Part shown: positions 53,438 through 64,000 of the stretch, in pieces
Layout of the letters: the number at the start of each line of letters is the position of its first letter
Numbering within the stretch: position 1 is the first letter of the stretch
Source: Pseudomonas sp. PD9R
GTDB taxonomy: Bacteria > Pseudomonadota > Gammaproteobacteria > Pseudomonadales > Pseudomonadaceae
Assembly (NCBI RefSeq): GCF_019200975.1
Contig: NZ_JAHTMR010000006.1
Location: 248,001 to 312,000, forward strand
Direction of reading: 5' to 3'
Length of the DNA stretch: 64,000 nucleotides
Notes under the pieces: model-generated
The model's database searches: none
What the model was told of the DNA's origin: nothing
What the model saw: the letters and a program-made list of their open reading frames with translations, nothing else
Position numbers and translations under genes: made by a program

Positions 53438-55435
53438 ATGCGTGAGCGTTTATTAAGCCTGCCACGAAGCTACAAGCGTGCCTTGCAGTTGCTGGTTGAT
53501 GTTGTGCTGGTCTGGGCTGCGCTCTGGCTGGCGTTTGTCGTGCGTCTGGGGATTGAGCGGCCAGTCAATCCTCTCGGCAGTTATGCCTGGTTGTTCGTCG
53601 CCGCGCCGGTCATTGCGATCCCCATCTTTATCCACCTCGGCTTGTATCGTGCGGTGATGCGTTATTTTGGCAATGACGCCCTGATCAGTATCTTCAAGGC
53701 CGTAACATTGTCGGCCCTGATGTTGACGGTCTACGTTTATTTGTACCGCCCGGATGTATTGGTACCTCGCTCGCTGATCATCAATTACTGGTGGTTGAGT
53801 TTGTTAATGATTGGCGGCCTGCGCTTGTTCATGCGCCAGTATTTTCTCGGCGACTGGCTTCTTGCCGGACAGCACGTGCCCTTCCTGCGCCAGGATGACA
53901 CCTCTCCCAAGGTCGCAATCTATGGTGGCGGGGCTGCCGGCAATCAGTTGGCTGCAGCACTGCGCATGGGCAAGGCGATTCGTCCGGTGGCCTTTATCGA
54001 CGATGACGTAAGTATTGCGAGTCGGGTGATCGCCGGGCTCAAGGTCTACACGTCAGCGGATATTGACCAGATGATCGAGGATACCGGCGCAACGGAAGTA
54101 TTGCTGGCCATCCCCTCGGCGTCGCGCGCCAGACGGCGTGAGATCCTCGCCGCGCTTGAATCTTATCCCGTGCATGTGCGGACGATTCCAGGGTTCATGG
54201 ACCTGGCCAGTGGCCGGGTCAGTGTCAGCGATCTTCAGGAAGTCGATATCGTCGACCTGCTTGGACGAGACACGGTTGCGGCCCAGCAAACGCTTTTCGA
54301 GCGCTGCATCCGTGATCACGTAGTCATGGTCACAGGGGCCGGCGGCTCGATCGGTTCGGAACTGTGCCGGCAAATCCTTACCAGCAAGCCAACGGCGCTG
54401 GTCCTTTTCGAGCACAGCGAATTCAATCTCTACACCATCCAGATCGAGTTGGAAAAGCTGATTCACAGCGAGGGGCTGACCCTGGAGCTGGTGCCGATCC
54501 TCGGTTCGATTCGCAACAGTGAGCGGCTGCTGGATGTGATGCGCACCTGGAGCGTGAAAACGGTGTATCACGCGGCGGCCTATAAACACGTGCCGATCGT
54601 CGAGCATAACGTTGCCGAAGGCGTGCTGAACAATGTTCTCGGAACCTTGCAGACCGCGCAGGCGGCCGTGCAAGCGGGGGTCGAGCACTTCGTGCTGATT
54701 TCCACCGACAAGGCGGTGCGGCCTACCAATGTCATGGGGAGCACCAAGCGGCTGGCTGAAATGACGCTGCAGGCGCTCAGTCGTGAGTCCCATCCGCTGC
54801 TGCTGGGTGAGCACATCACGGCGCCTTGCGCCAACACCACCCGGTTCACCATGGTGCGTTTCGGCAACGTGCTGGGCTCGTCCGGTTCTGTGATCCCGCT
54901 GTTCCGCGAGCAAATCAAGGGTGGCGGGCCGATCACGGTGACTCATCCAAACATGACCCGCTATTTCATGACCATTCCCGAGGCCGCGCAACTGGTGATC
55001 CAGGCGGGCTCCATGGGCCAGGGCGGGGACGTGTTCGTGCTCGACATGGGGCAACCGGTGAAGATTGCCGACCTAGCGGAAAAAATGGTCCACCTGTCCG
55101 GCCTTTCCTTGCGTAGTCCGGAGCGCCCTAACGGTGACATTGCGATCGAATTTACCGGGTTGCGCCGTGGCGAAAAGCTCTATGAGGAGCTGTTGATCGG
55201 CGACAACGTAAGCCCGACCGAACACTCGATGATCATGCGTGCCGACGAGGAACATCTACCGTGGGAGGACTTCAAGCTGGCGATTTCTGCCCTATTGAAG
55301 GCTGTCGCGGAGGATGACTATGGGCAGGTCCGCACGCTGCTGTGCAGTACGGTCAACGGCTACGTGCCTGAGTGCCATATTGTCGACCTGATTCATCAAC
55401 GTCGACAGGCGATAGAGAGTTCTGAGGGCGATTGA
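53438..55435 (+). CDS. wbpM: UDP-GlcNAc C4,6-dehydratase WbpM (membrane-bound)
   Basis: 665 residues from ATG 53438. Four hydrophobic helices (about 12-115), a CoA-binding-like Rossmann domain (VAIYGGGAAGNQLAAALRMG), then the catalytic SDR with VTGAGGSIGSELC (NAD site near 299) and STDKAVRPTNVMGSTKRLAE, with Met replacing the catalytic Tyr as in all WbpM. It makes UDP-4-keto-6-deoxy-D-GlcNAc at the inner membrane. Last gene of the O-antigen cluster, as usual in Pseudomonas. Confidence 0.96.
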   Translation: MRERLLSLPRSYKRALQLLVDVVLVWAALWLAFVVRLGIERPVNPLGSYAWLFVAAPVIAIPIFIHLGLYRAVMRYFGNDALISIFKAVTLSALMLTVYVYLYRPDVLVPRSLIINYWWLSLLMIGGLRLFMRQYFLGDWLLAGQHVPFLRQDDTSPKVAIYGGGAAGNQLAAALRMGKAIRPVAFIDDDVSIASRVIAGLKVYTSADIDQMIEDTGATEVLLAIPSASRARRREILAALESYPVHVRTIPGFMDLASGRVSVSDLQEVDIVDLLGRDTVAAQQTLFERCIRDHVVMVTGAGGSIGSELCRQILTSKPTALVLFEHSEFNLYTIQIELEKLIHSEGLTLELVPILGSIRNSERLLDVMRTWSVKTVYHAAAYKHVPIVEHNVAEGVLNNVLGTLQTAQAAVQAGVEHFVLISTDKAVRPTNVMGSTKRLAEMTLQALSRESHPLLLGEHITAPCANTTRFTMVRFGNVLGSSGSVIPLFREQIKGGGPITVTHPNMTRYFMTIPEAAQLVIQAGSMGQGGDVFVLDMGQPVKIADLAEKMVHLSGLSLRSPERPNGDIAIEFTGLRRGEKLYEELLIGDNVSPTEHSMIMRADEEHLPWEDFKLAISALLKAVAEDDYGQVRTLLCSTVNGYVPECHIVDLIHQRRQAIESSEGD

Positions 55436-55443
55436 TAGATACG

Positions 55444-57276
<1,833 letters not shown>

Positions 57277-57293
57277 AACTGCGGGACGGTTTC

Positions 57294-57379
57294 TGTAGGA
57301 GCTGCCGAAGGCTGCGATCTTTTGACGTTGCTTTTTGAACGGCAAGATCAATAGATCGCAGCCTTCGGCAACTCCTACA
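57294..57379. repeat. REP pair (REPIN), TGTAGGAGCTGCCGAAGG type
   Basis: TGTAGGAGCTGCCGAAGGCT at 57294 and the reverse complement of CCTTCGGCAACTCCTACA ending at 57379, with a short internal loop. It sits between two convergent genes and may also end transcription. Confidence 0.85.
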
Positions 57380-57391
57380 GTGGTCAGGTTA

Positions 57392-58690
57392 TCAGTGCAG
57401 TTTGAGCCGTGGCTCGGTTCCGCGCCCGATCTTGCTGCCCAGCATCAGCATCGCCGTGCGGAACGGTCCGTACAACGCCACCTGGTGCATGCGGTACAGC
57501 GACACGTAAAACATTCGCGCCAGCCAACCTTCCAGCATCACGCTGCCAGTGAGGTTGCCCATCAAGTTACCCACAGCCGAAAAACGCGACAGCGAAATCA
57601 GCGAGCCATAGTCGGTGTATTTGTACTCCGGAAGCGCCTTGCCTTCGATCCGCAGTTTCAGCGATTTGGCGAGCAACGACGCCTGTTGATGCGCAGCCTG
57701 GGCGCGAGGCGGCACATTGCGGTCGGTACCCGGCTGCGGGCAGGCCGCGCAGTCACCGAAGGCGAAGATGTTTTCGTCGCGGGTGGTTTGCAGGGTCGGC
57801 AGCACTTGCAGCTGATTGATACGGTTGGTTTCCAGGCCATCGATGTCCTTGAGGAAACCCGGCGCACGAATACCCGCGGCCCAGACTTTCAGGCTGGCGT
57901 TGATCACTTTGCCATCGGCGGTGATCAGGCTGTCCGACGTCACTTCGCTGACTGCCGCGTTGGTCATGACGTTGACCCCGAGTTTCTCCAGGGTTTTATG
58001 CACAGGCCCGCCGATCCGCTCCGGCAGCGCTGGCAACACCCGTGGCCCGGCCTCGATCAGGGTGATGTGCATGTTTTCCGGTTTGATCCGGTCCAGGCCA
58101 TAGGCGGCCAGTTCATGGGCGGCGTTGTGCAACTCGGCGGCCAGTTCTACGCCGGTGGCACCAGCGCCGACGATGGCCACGCTGATCTGCTCGACCTTGT
58201 CGGTCTGCCCAGCGTGTGCGCGCAGGTAGTGGTTGAGCAATTGCTGGTGGAAACGCTCGGCCTGTTTGCGAGTGTCGAGGAACAGGCAATGCTGCGCCGC
58301 ACCCTGGGTGCCGAAATCGTTGGTGGTGCTACCAACGGAGATCACCAGCGAGTCGTATGGCACTTCACGCGCAGGCACCAGTTCCAGCCCGGCTTCGTCA
58401 TAGGTGGCGGCCAGCTGGATTTTTTTCTGCGCGCGATCGAGCCCGCTCATGCGCCCCAGTTGGAACTCGAAGTGGTTCCATTTCGCTTGGGCAACATAGT
58501 TGAGTTCGTCTTCGGAAGAGTTCAGCGATCCGGCAGCCACTTCATGCAACAACGGTTTCCAGATGTGGGTCAGGTTCGCGTCGACCAGCATCACACTGGC
58601 CGTGCCACGCTTGCCCAGAGTCTTACCCAGACGGGTAGCCAACTCCAGACCGCCGGCGCCGCCGCCAACGATGACAATACGATGAGTCAT
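57392..58690 (-). CDS. ndh: Type II NADH dehydrogenase (NDH-2)
   Basis: 432 residues. The FAD site is RIVIVGGGAGGLELATRLG (4-22); the NADH site is SVAIVGAGATGVELAAELHN; FAFGDCAACPQ is the C-terminal FAD contact. NDH-2 is a one-subunit, non-proton-pumping NADH:quinone oxidoreductase bound to the inner membrane by an amphipathic C-terminus (WLARMFYVSLYRMHQVALYG). Length fits. A long plus-strand frame over this gene is a codon-bias shadow. Confidence 0.94.
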   Translation of the reverse strand: MTHRIVIVGGGAGGLELATRLGKTLGKRGTASVMLVDANLTHIWKPLLHEVAAGSLNSSEDELNYVAQAKWNHFEFQLGRMSGLDRAQKKIQLAATYDEAGLELVPAREVPYDSLVISVGSTTNDFGTQGAAQHCLFLDTRKQAERFHQQLLNHYLRAHAGQTDKVEQISVAIVGAGATGVELAAELHNAAHELAAYGLDRIKPENMHITLIEAGPRVLPALPERIGGPVHKTLEKLGVNVMTNAAVSEVTSDSLITADGKVINASLKVWAAGIRAPGFLKDIDGLETNRINQLQVLPTLQTTRDENIFAFGDCAACPQPGTDRNVPPRAQAAHQQASLLAKSLKLRIEGKALPEYKYTDYGSLISLSRFSAVGNLMGNLTGSVMLEGWLARMFYVSLYRMHQVALYGPFRTAMLMLGSKIGRGTEPRLKLH

Positions 58691-58750
58691 GGGGATATCT
58701 CACAAGGCTAAAAGAAATCGGTGCAATTACCCGAGCGAGCGCGAGGCAGC

Positions 58751-58924
58751 TCATAGCGTCAGGTAACTGATAAGTCGGCTCAACAGGCCCAGACCAATGG
58801 TCACTGCTAACACCAGCACAAGGAGCATCCACGGCCGAAAAGGCCGGCGCTCGACTTGGTGCTGGGACAGATGCAGGTACTCTTCGACATGCTTCTGGTC
58901 GTCGGGGTTCAGGCGGCTGGTCAT
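58751..58924 (-). CDS. DUF3094-family small membrane protein
   Basis: 57 residues from ATG 58924. MTSRLNPDDQKHVEEYLHLS begins a polar N-terminal half; one transmembrane helix (MLLVLVLAVTIGLGLLSRLI) ends the protein. It matches the DUF3094 pattern of Pseudomonas. Function unknown. Same strand as ndh and the MOSC gene. Confidence 0.8.
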   Translation of the reverse strand: MTSRLNPDDQKHVEEYLHLSQHQVERRPFRPWMLLVLVLAVTIGLGLLSRLISYLTL

Positions 58925-58976
58925 ATTGGGCCTCGTCAGGTAGACGTTGCTGAATGTGTAGAAGCTACAGGCTGAT

Positions 58977-59504
58977 TTAACGAACGTTGAACGGAGCATA
59001 GCCGCTGTCGGGAATTGGCTCGACGCTGACCGTATCGCCTAGGCGAATGATGCCACTTTGTAACACTCGGGCAGTGATTCCGCCATGTCCGCGAACGGCC
59101 TGAAAGGTCCCGGGCCCCAGGTTGTTTTGCAGACGCGCGCAGGGCTGGCACCAGCCAGTGGTTTCGAAAATCGCCTGGCCGATTTTGAAGCGACGCCCCT
59201 TGAGGCTGAATAAATTGATTCCACTGATAACGAGATTGCGCCGCAGATCTCCAGGCTTGATCGGTTGATCGTCCGGGCGCCCCATGAGCGAACTGATTAC
59301 CGCCAGATGCTCCCACTGAATCAACGTTACCTGCCGAGCATTGCGTACGCCTGGACGGGCGCGATCACCGGTTAAACCGGCTTCAAGCCGCGCTTCCACG
59401 GCCTCAAGTTCGATCATCGGCACACGAGGTTCCGGGCGCACGCCGATCCAGCGCACACGGCCGGTTTGCGGGACTTCGGCAATCAGTTCCTGCAATGGAC
59501 TCAC
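58977..59504 (-). CDS. MOSC domain-containing protein
   Basis: 175 residues. RVRWIGVRPEPRVPM at the start, then PGDLRRNLVISGINLFSLKG and the cysteine-bearing TTGWCQPCARLQ, typical of MOSC proteins that carry or transfer a molybdenum cofactor sulfur. The substrate is not known. It overlaps the DUF1780 gene by 4 nt, so the two are likely co-expressed. Confidence 0.88.
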   Translation of the reverse strand: MSPLQELIAEVPQTGRVRWIGVRPEPRVPMIELEAVEARLEAGLTGDRARPGVRNARQVTLIQWEHLAVISSLMGRPDDQPIKPGDLRRNLVISGINLFSLKGRRFKIGQAIFETTGWCQPCARLQNNLGPGTFQAVRGHGGITARVLQSGIIRLGDTVSVEPIPDSGYAPFNVR

Positions 59505-60127
59505 AGGCTGATCCCGACGTCGAAAACAATGCTGCGCCCCAGGTTACTGCGCAGGAAGTCCGGTGCATCCGGATGGGCGAACAAGACCCGGGCGAACGTC
59601 GGCCCCACCAGCGACAGTGAGCGCCAGCCCTGACGCAGGTATTCGGTGGGCGGCGGGAAATGGCTGTTGAGGTCGAGTACTTCGCGCTTGAGGCTGGCGA
59701 AGGCGATGATGTCCAATTCGCCCAGGTCCATACCGCGTTCTTTGTAGTTGTGAGCTTTTTTGCGCAAGGTCGGCGCCAGTCGCAGCAAGAACTCGTTGGC
59801 CGGGATGCGCCGGGGTTTGGCTTCGCGCCTTACCAGCTGGCTCAGGGAAAACGCGCTGCGCCGGCGTTGCAGTTCGTCGCGCCATTCGTCGTTGAGGCGC
59901 CGGCCTTCGTCGAGCACAAAAAAAACTTCAAAGTTTGCATCGCGAAACAGCACGTCCGGCGGCTCCCCGGCCGGGGCGAATTCATCAGTGCGGTAGGGAA
60001 TGTTCAGCCCTTGCAGCAGGCGCTGGCAGACCCAACGCTCGCGCTCCCATTTGCGGGCATTGGACAGGAACGCGTTGGCTTGCTCGGCCGCGATGGTCAG
60101 CAGGCGTAAATAATCTGAGTCATCCAT
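59501..60127 (-). CDS. DUF1780 domain-containing protein
   Basis: 208 residues from ATG 60127. MDDSDYLRLLTIAAEQANAF, ERWVCQRLLQGLNIPY and PPDVLFRDANFEVFFVLDEG are marks of DUF1780, a family of Pseudomonas and relatives with a nuclease-like fold suggested by the D...E.F.V.DE pattern. Role unknown. Coupled to the MOSC gene. Confidence 0.82.
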   Translation of the reverse strand: MDDSDYLRLLTIAAEQANAFLSNARKWERERWVCQRLLQGLNIPYRTDEFAPAGEPPDVLFRDANFEVFFVLDEGRRLNDEWRDELQRRRSAFSLSQLVRREAKPRRIPANEFLLRLAPTLRKKAHNYKERGMDLGELDIIAFASLKREVLDLNSHFPPPTEYLRQGWRSLSLVGPTFARVLFAHPDAPDFLRSNLGRSIVFDVGISL

Positions 60128-60264
60128 AGGCCCAAGCTTAGCGTTCAAATGCGACAAGCAGAAAGCTTTGCATCGACTGAAGCCACTTCGTCGCCGTAGT
60201 AGACTGCTTGGCAACGGTTGGTATCAAACAAGGGGCCTGCGGTGGAGCACAAAGGGTTAGCCAC

Positions 60265-60963
60265 ATGATCGGTGCAGAACTGCTCTCGCCGCAGACATTG
60301 ACGGTCGGTTGGCTGATTTATGTGCCGGTGCTGCTCTGGGCGATCTGGCGTGCGCCGTGGGTCGAATTGTTTACCGACAGCCGACGTCAGCATTTGCTGT
60401 TCGGGACAGTGTTTGCGTTGTTCATGTTGTGGCTGGTACGGCGGGATTTTGATACCGGTGTGTCTTATCACTTCCTCGGTATGACGGCGGTGACGCTGCT
60501 GCTGGACTGGCCGCTGGCGATTCTCGGCGGCCTGGTGGCGCAAATCGGTCTTGTGCTGTTGGGGCGTCAGGATCTGCTGGCGATGGGGGTGAACGGCGCG
60601 CTGTTGATTGTGTTGCCGGTGCTGGTCACCGAGTGCTGCGCGATCCTGGTGGAGCGTGCACAACCGCGCAATCCTTTTGTGTATATCTTCGTTTCCGGTT
60701 TTTTTGCGGCGGCGCTCTCGGCGTTGCTGTGTCTGCTGCTGGCGCTGTGGTTACTGTGGTTCGACGAGATTTTCGCGATGCCGTACTGGCTGGAGGATTT
60801 TGTCGGTTATCTGTGGCTGCTGATTTTTCCGGAGGCATTCATCAACGGGATGGTGGTCAGCGCGCTGGTGGTTTTTTGTCCCGAGTGGCTGGAAACCTTC
60901 AACCGTACGCGCTACCTCTCGGCACCGTGGAATGACGACGATCCCAAACCGCCACAGCGCTGA
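60265..60963 (+). CDS. CbiM-like energy-coupling factor transporter membrane protein
   Basis: 232 residues from ATG 60265. About six to seven hydrophobic helices (GWLIYVPVLLWAIWRAPW, FGTVFALFMLWLV, LLIVLPVLVTECCAILV and others) and a loop HFLGMTAVTLLLDWPLAI as in CbiM/ECF S-type proteins. No ATPase or T-component is nearby, so its partner and substrate (cobalt, nickel or another) cannot be named. Confidence 0.75.
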   Translation: MIGAELLSPQTLTVGWLIYVPVLLWAIWRAPWVELFTDSRRQHLLFGTVFALFMLWLVRRDFDTGVSYHFLGMTAVTLLLDWPLAILGGLVAQIGLVLLGRQDLLAMGVNGALLIVLPVLVTECCAILVERAQPRNPFVYIFVSGFFAAALSALLCLLLALWLLWFDEIFAMPYWLEDFVGYLWLLIFPEAFINGMVVSALVVFCPEWLETFNRTRYLSAPWNDDDPKPPQR

Positions 60964-60984
60964 AATCGTCGTCATTGCTATGAA

Positions 60985-61185
60985 TCAGTGACGCGGATCG
61001 AAATCGCCGCTGAACAACTCATCTTCGGCATCCGGTGCCACCGGGATCTTGTGTTCTTCCGACGCCCAGGCGCCCAGGTCGATCAGTTTGCAACGGTCGG
61101 AGCAGAATGGCCGGAATTTGCTCTCGGCGCTCCATTCGACAGGGGCGCCGCAAGTCGGGCATTCGACGGTTGGGGTCTGGCTCAT
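60985..61185 (-). CDS. yacG: DNA gyrase inhibitor YacG (zinc-binding)
   Basis: 66 residues. [12 protein letters not shown] and [20 protein letters not shown] hold the four zinc cysteines of YacG, which binds GyrB and inhibits gyrase. Length fits. It overlaps coaE by 4 nt, in the order pilB-pilC-pilD-coaE-yacG. Confidence 0.96.
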   Translation of the reverse strand: MSQTPTVECPTCGAPVEWSAESKFRPFCSDRCKLIDLGAWASEEHKIPVAPDAEDELFSGDFDPRH

Positions 61186-61805
61186 GATTGGCCTCCACGC
61201 AAAGTAAGGTAATAGTGATGCAGGCGGTCGACCTCGCTGTGCAACCAGGCGAGGTCGCGGTCATTGACCACCACCTCATTGGCATGACTGACACGATCCT
61301 GGCGGCTGGATTGTGCCTTGAGGATCGCCTGGACCTGCTGTTCGCTGGTCTGGTCACGCTGCAAAGTACGTTCGATCTGGAGCTGTTCGGGCGCGTCGAT
61401 CACCAACACTCGCTGAGTCATGGCGTACTGCCCGGACTCAATCAGCAGCGGCGAAACCAGAATCGCATACGCTGATTTTGCCAGCGCCAGATGATGAGCG
61501 ATCTCCTCGGCGATCAGCGGGTGCAGCAAAGCTTCCAGCCAGCGGCGCTCATCCGGTACTTCGAAGATCAGTTTGCGCAATGCAGCGCGGTCCAGTTGCC
61601 CGTCTGCCTGCAGCACGCCGGGCCCGAAGTGTTCGGCGATCTTCGCCAGCGCCGGCCGCCCCGGCTCCACCACCCAGCGTGCGGCATGATCGGCATCGAC
61701 CACGTGCACGCCCAGATCGATGAAATGCTGGGCTGCTGCGCTTTTGCCGCTGCCGATGCCGCCGGTCAGGCCGAGAATCCAGGGTTTTTCCACAGGGGTA
61801 TTCAT
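61182..61805 (-). CDS. coaE: Dephospho-CoA kinase
   Basis: 207 residues from ATG 61805. The P-loop [10 protein letters not shown] is at 13-22, followed by VVDADHAAR and the lid region [16 protein letters not shown]. It makes coenzyme A from dephospho-CoA. Overlaps pilD by 4 nt and yacG by 4 nt. Confidence 0.96.
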   Translation of the reverse strand: MNTPVEKPWILGLTGGIGSGKSAAAQHFIDLGVHVVDADHAARWVVEPGRPALAKIAEHFGPGVLQADGQLDRAALRKLIFEVPDERRWLEALLHPLIAEEIAHHLALAKSAYAILVSPLLIESGQYAMTQRVLVIDAPEQLQIERTLQRDQTSEQQVQAILKAQSSRQDRVSHANEVVVNDRDLAWLHSEVDRLHHYYLTLRGGQS

Positions 61806-62674
61806 TTCAAACCGACAAACTGCCAATAGAAGTCGGTTATTTGAACACCCCAGAGCAAGGCAATCCAGCCGGCAATGGCCAGATAGGGGCCGAAGGGGAT
61901 TGGTGTCGAGGTTTTCGCGTTGCGCAGGCGCAGATAAATCAGGCCGATCACCGCGCCAACCAGCGATGACAGGAGGATGGTCAGCGGCAAGATCTGCCAG
62001 CCGCCCCAGGCGCCAAACATCGCCAGCAACTTGAAATCACCGTAGCCCATGCCGTCCTTGCCGGTGATCAGCTTGAACAGCCAGAACACCGACCACAGCG
62101 CCATATAACCAGCGATGGCACCCCACAATGCGTCTTGCAGTGGCACGAACAGCCCGAGGCTGTTGACGATCAATCCCAGCCACATCAGCGGCAGCACCAG
62201 GACGTCCGGCAACAATTGATGCTCGGCATCGATCAGGCACATGGCCAACAAACCCCAAGTCAGCACCAGCGTCATACAGGCTGGCCAGCCGAAACCGAAG
62301 TGCCAGGCGATGAATGCCGACAACAGGCCGCACGCCAGTTCGATCAACGGATAGCGTTTGCTGATTGGCGTCGCGCAGGCCGAGCAGCGCCCGCGCAACA
62401 ATACAAAACTGAGTAGCGGAATGTTTTCCCAGGCACGAATCCGATGAGCGCAGTGCGGGCACTGGGAATGCGGCAGCATCAGGTTGTAGGTGGGCAGTGG
62501 CGTTTCGCTGGGCAGCCCGAGAATGTCATGGGCCTGCACACGCCACTCGCGCTCAAGCATCTTTGGAAGGCGCCAGATCAGCACATTAAGGAAACTGCCG
62601 ACCAGCAGTCCGATCACTCCGGCAATGACGATGAAGGCCAGCGGGTATTGGGCAAGTATTTCGTTCAAGGGCAT
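61802..62674 (-). CDS. pilD: Prepilin peptidase / N-methyltransferase PilD
   Basis: 290 residues from ATG 62674. Eight hydrophobic segments. The cytoplasmic N-terminal loop has two CxxC pairs (CPHCAHR ... CSAC), and the catalytic aspartates lie in [12 protein letters not shown] and MGYGDFK (GxGD protease). It cuts and N-methylates the leader of pilins, including all five minor pilins of 13.6-19.2 kb and the fimT-like protein. Confidence 0.96.
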   Translation of the reverse strand: MPLNEILAQYPLAFIVIAGVIGLLVGSFLNVLIWRLPKMLEREWRVQAHDILGLPSETPLPTYNLMLPHSQCPHCAHRIRAWENIPLLSFVLLRGRCSACATPISKRYPLIELACGLLSAFIAWHFGFGWPACMTLVLTWGLLAMCLIDAEHQLLPDVLVLPLMWLGLIVNSLGLFVPLQDALWGAIAGYMALWSVFWLFKLITGKDGMGYGDFKLLAMFGAWGGWQILPLTILLSSLVGAVIGLIYLRLRNAKTSTPIPFGPYLAIAGWIALLWGVQITDFYWQFVGLK

Positions 62675-62675
62675 G

Positions 62676-63893
62676 TCAGATCGCTGAGCCGAGTTGGAAG
62701 ATAGGCAGGTACATCGCAACTACCAGGCCTCCGACGATAACACCCAGCACCACCATGATGAACGGCTCCATCAGGCTGGTGAGGTTATCGACCATATTGT
62801 CGACCTCGTCCTCGTAGAAACCCGCGACCTTGTCGAGCATTTCGTCCAGGGCGCCGGATTCTTCACCAATGGCGGTCATCTGAATGGCCATGTTCGGAAA
62901 GATTCCCGAGGTACGCATGGAGAAATTCAACTGCATACCCGTCGAAACGTCCTGCTTGATGCGCTGCACCGCGCGCTTGAACACGATGTTGCCAGTGGCC
63001 CCGGCCACTGAGTCCAGGGCTTCCACCAAGGGCACGCCAGCGGCGAAGGTGGTCGACAGCGTACGGGCGAAACGGGCCACGGCGGACTTGTACATCAAGG
63101 TGCCCACCAGCGGCAGTTTCAGCAGCCAGGTGTCCGTGCGGTCGCGAAAGCCTTGCGATGTCCTGAAGGCATGACGCAGACCGAAGAACGCCACAATCAA
63201 AACCCCGAGCATCATCCACCACCAGTCCTGCATGAACCGCGACAGCCCGATGACCATTACGGTGAAAGCGGGCAGTTCGGCCCCGAAGCCTTCGAACACC
63301 GACTGAAACTGCGGCACCACTTTGACCAGCAGAATCCCGGTCACAATGATCGCGACGAACACCACCACCAGCGGGTAGGTCATGGCTTTTTTGATCTTGG
63401 CCTTCAGGCTTTCGCTCTTTTCCTTATAGGTGGCCACGCGCTCCAGCAGGGTATCCAGGGCGCCAGCCTGTTCGCCGGCATCTACCAGGTTGCAGTACAA
63501 CTCGTCGAAGTATTGAGGTTTTTTGCGCAGGGCAGCGGCGAAGCTGTTGCCCGCCGCGACTTCCTGTTTCACCTCGTCTACCAGTGTTCGCATGGCCGGG
63601 TTGTCGAAGCCTTCGCCGATGATGTCGAACGACTGCAGCAATGGCACGCCGGCTTTCATCATGGTCGCCATTTGCCGTGTGAACAGGGCAATGTCCTGGG
63701 CCTTGATGCGCTTGCCCAGGTTGAAAAGCGAGGTGGTTTTTTTACGAACCTTGCCGGGGTTGATGCCTTGTTTGCGCAACTGCGCCTTGATCAGTGCCGG
63801 GTTCTGACCGCTCAACTCGCCGGTGATTTTCGTGCCTTTACGGTCGGTGCCTTCCCAGGCGTACACGCTGATTTTCGCTGCTTTGACCGCCAT
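62676..63893 (-). CDS. pilC: Type IV pilus inner-membrane platform protein PilC
   Basis: 405 residues. Two repeated T2SF domains (IALFTRQMATMMKAGVPLLQ ... RFARTLSTTFAAGVPLVEAL) with membrane helices between and after them. It links the PilB/PilT motors to pilus assembly. Stop and pilD start are 1 nt apart, and its start is 2 nt after the pilB stop, so pilBCD form one unit. Confidence 0.97.
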   Translation of the reverse strand: MAVKAAKISVYAWEGTDRKGTKITGELSGQNPALIKAQLRKQGINPGKVRKKTTSLFNLGKRIKAQDIALFTRQMATMMKAGVPLLQSFDIIGEGFDNPAMRTLVDEVKQEVAAGNSFAAALRKKPQYFDELYCNLVDAGEQAGALDTLLERVATYKEKSESLKAKIKKAMTYPLVVVFVAIIVTGILLVKVVPQFQSVFEGFGAELPAFTVMVIGLSRFMQDWWWMMLGVLIVAFFGLRHAFRTSQGFRDRTDTWLLKLPLVGTLMYKSAVARFARTLSTTFAAGVPLVEALDSVAGATGNIVFKRAVQRIKQDVSTGMQLNFSMRTSGIFPNMAIQMTAIGEESGALDEMLDKVAGFYEDEVDNMVDNLTSLMEPFIMVVLGVIVGGLVVAMYLPIFQLGSAI

Positions 63894-63895
63894 GT

Positions 63896-64000
63896 TCAGT
63901 CCTTGGTGACCCGGTTGATTTCTTCCAGGCTGGTGATGCCCTGCATGGCTTTGAGCAGCCCAGAGGTGCGCAGGTCGTTGAAGCCGTCCTTGCGCATCTG
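63896..64000 (-). CDS. pilB: Type IV pilus assembly ATPase PilB, C-terminal end
   Basis: 34 residues and a stop in frame with the window edge (QMRKDGFNDLRTSGLLKAMQ, then GITSLEEINRVTKD), the conserved tail of PilB/GspE extension ATPases. The rest of the gene lies outside the window. The stop is 2 nt before the pilC ATG. Confidence 0.93.
   Translation of the reverse strand, partial: QMRKDGFNDLRTSGLLKAMQGITSLEEINRVTKD

Noticed and set aside
57335..58711. 458-codon plus-strand frame over the NDH-2 gene
   Set aside because: The minus-strand frame has clear FAD and NADH motifs; the plus-strand frame is its shadow and runs into a REP element.

Overview
The window is a chromosomal segment of a fluorescent Pseudomonas (P. 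fluorescens group). Support: the syntenic block rpsT-murJ-ribF-ileS-lspA-fkpB-ispH followed by type IV minor pilins, pilSR, bamD, rluD-pgeF-clpB; the wbpM-terminated O-antigen locus; the pilB-pilC-pilD-coaE-yacG order; and several REP/REPIN inverted pairs (TGTAGGAGCGAGC... and TGTAGGAGCTGCCGAAGG... types).

Region 1 (1-4350) is visibly AT-rich accessory DNA with one minus-strand gene string. In transcription order it holds a small exported peptide, a ThiF/MccB-like E1 adenylating enzyme, a probably frameshifted exported protein, a c-type cytochrome and a flavoprotein matching the two subunits of flavocytochrome c sulfide dehydrogenase, and a SAM methyltransferase cut by the window edge. It abuts the remains of creA (4351-4739), which carries three small frame-disrupting insertions. 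This is my best candidate for an undescribed system.

Region 2 (4.7-30.3 kb) is core: rpsT (minus), murJ, ribF, ileS, lspA, fkpB and ispH; a fimT-like pseudopilin gene (minus); the minor pilin operon fimU-pilV-pilW-pilX-pilY1-pilE; thiO; pilS-pilR, a PP0621-like gene and bamD (minus); rluD, pgeF and clpB (with a sigma32-like promoter); then a tRNA cluster Asn-Pro-Lys-Pro. A ~157-bp palindromic element lies between pgeF and clpB.

Region 3 (30.4-55.4 kb) is a single-direction O-antigen cluster, much of it translationally coupled. The left part builds a CDP-linked, probably C-methylated and aminated deoxyhexose (rfbF, rfbG, RfbC-like epimerase, C-methyltransferase, DegT aminotransferase) plus modifying enzymes (PhyH, second methyltransferase, GNAT, WbqC, CmcI-like). 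The middle holds Wzx, four glycosyltransferases, an SDR, a truncated duplicate, and an 837-residue protein joining a flippase-like half to an O-antigen polymerase/ligase-like half. The right part holds the UDP-L-QuiNAc/L-FucNAc type genes, a WbpV/WbpK-like reductase and wbpM. No initiating WbpL/WecA-type transferase is present. The region is bracketed by ~100-bp direct repeats that start at the 3' CCA end of the tRNA-Lys gene.

Region 4 (55.6-64 kb) is core again: a chemoreceptor, NDH-2, DUF3094, MOSC and DUF1780 proteins, a CbiM-like membrane protein, and yacG-coaE-pilD-pilC-pilB (minus; pilB runs off the window).
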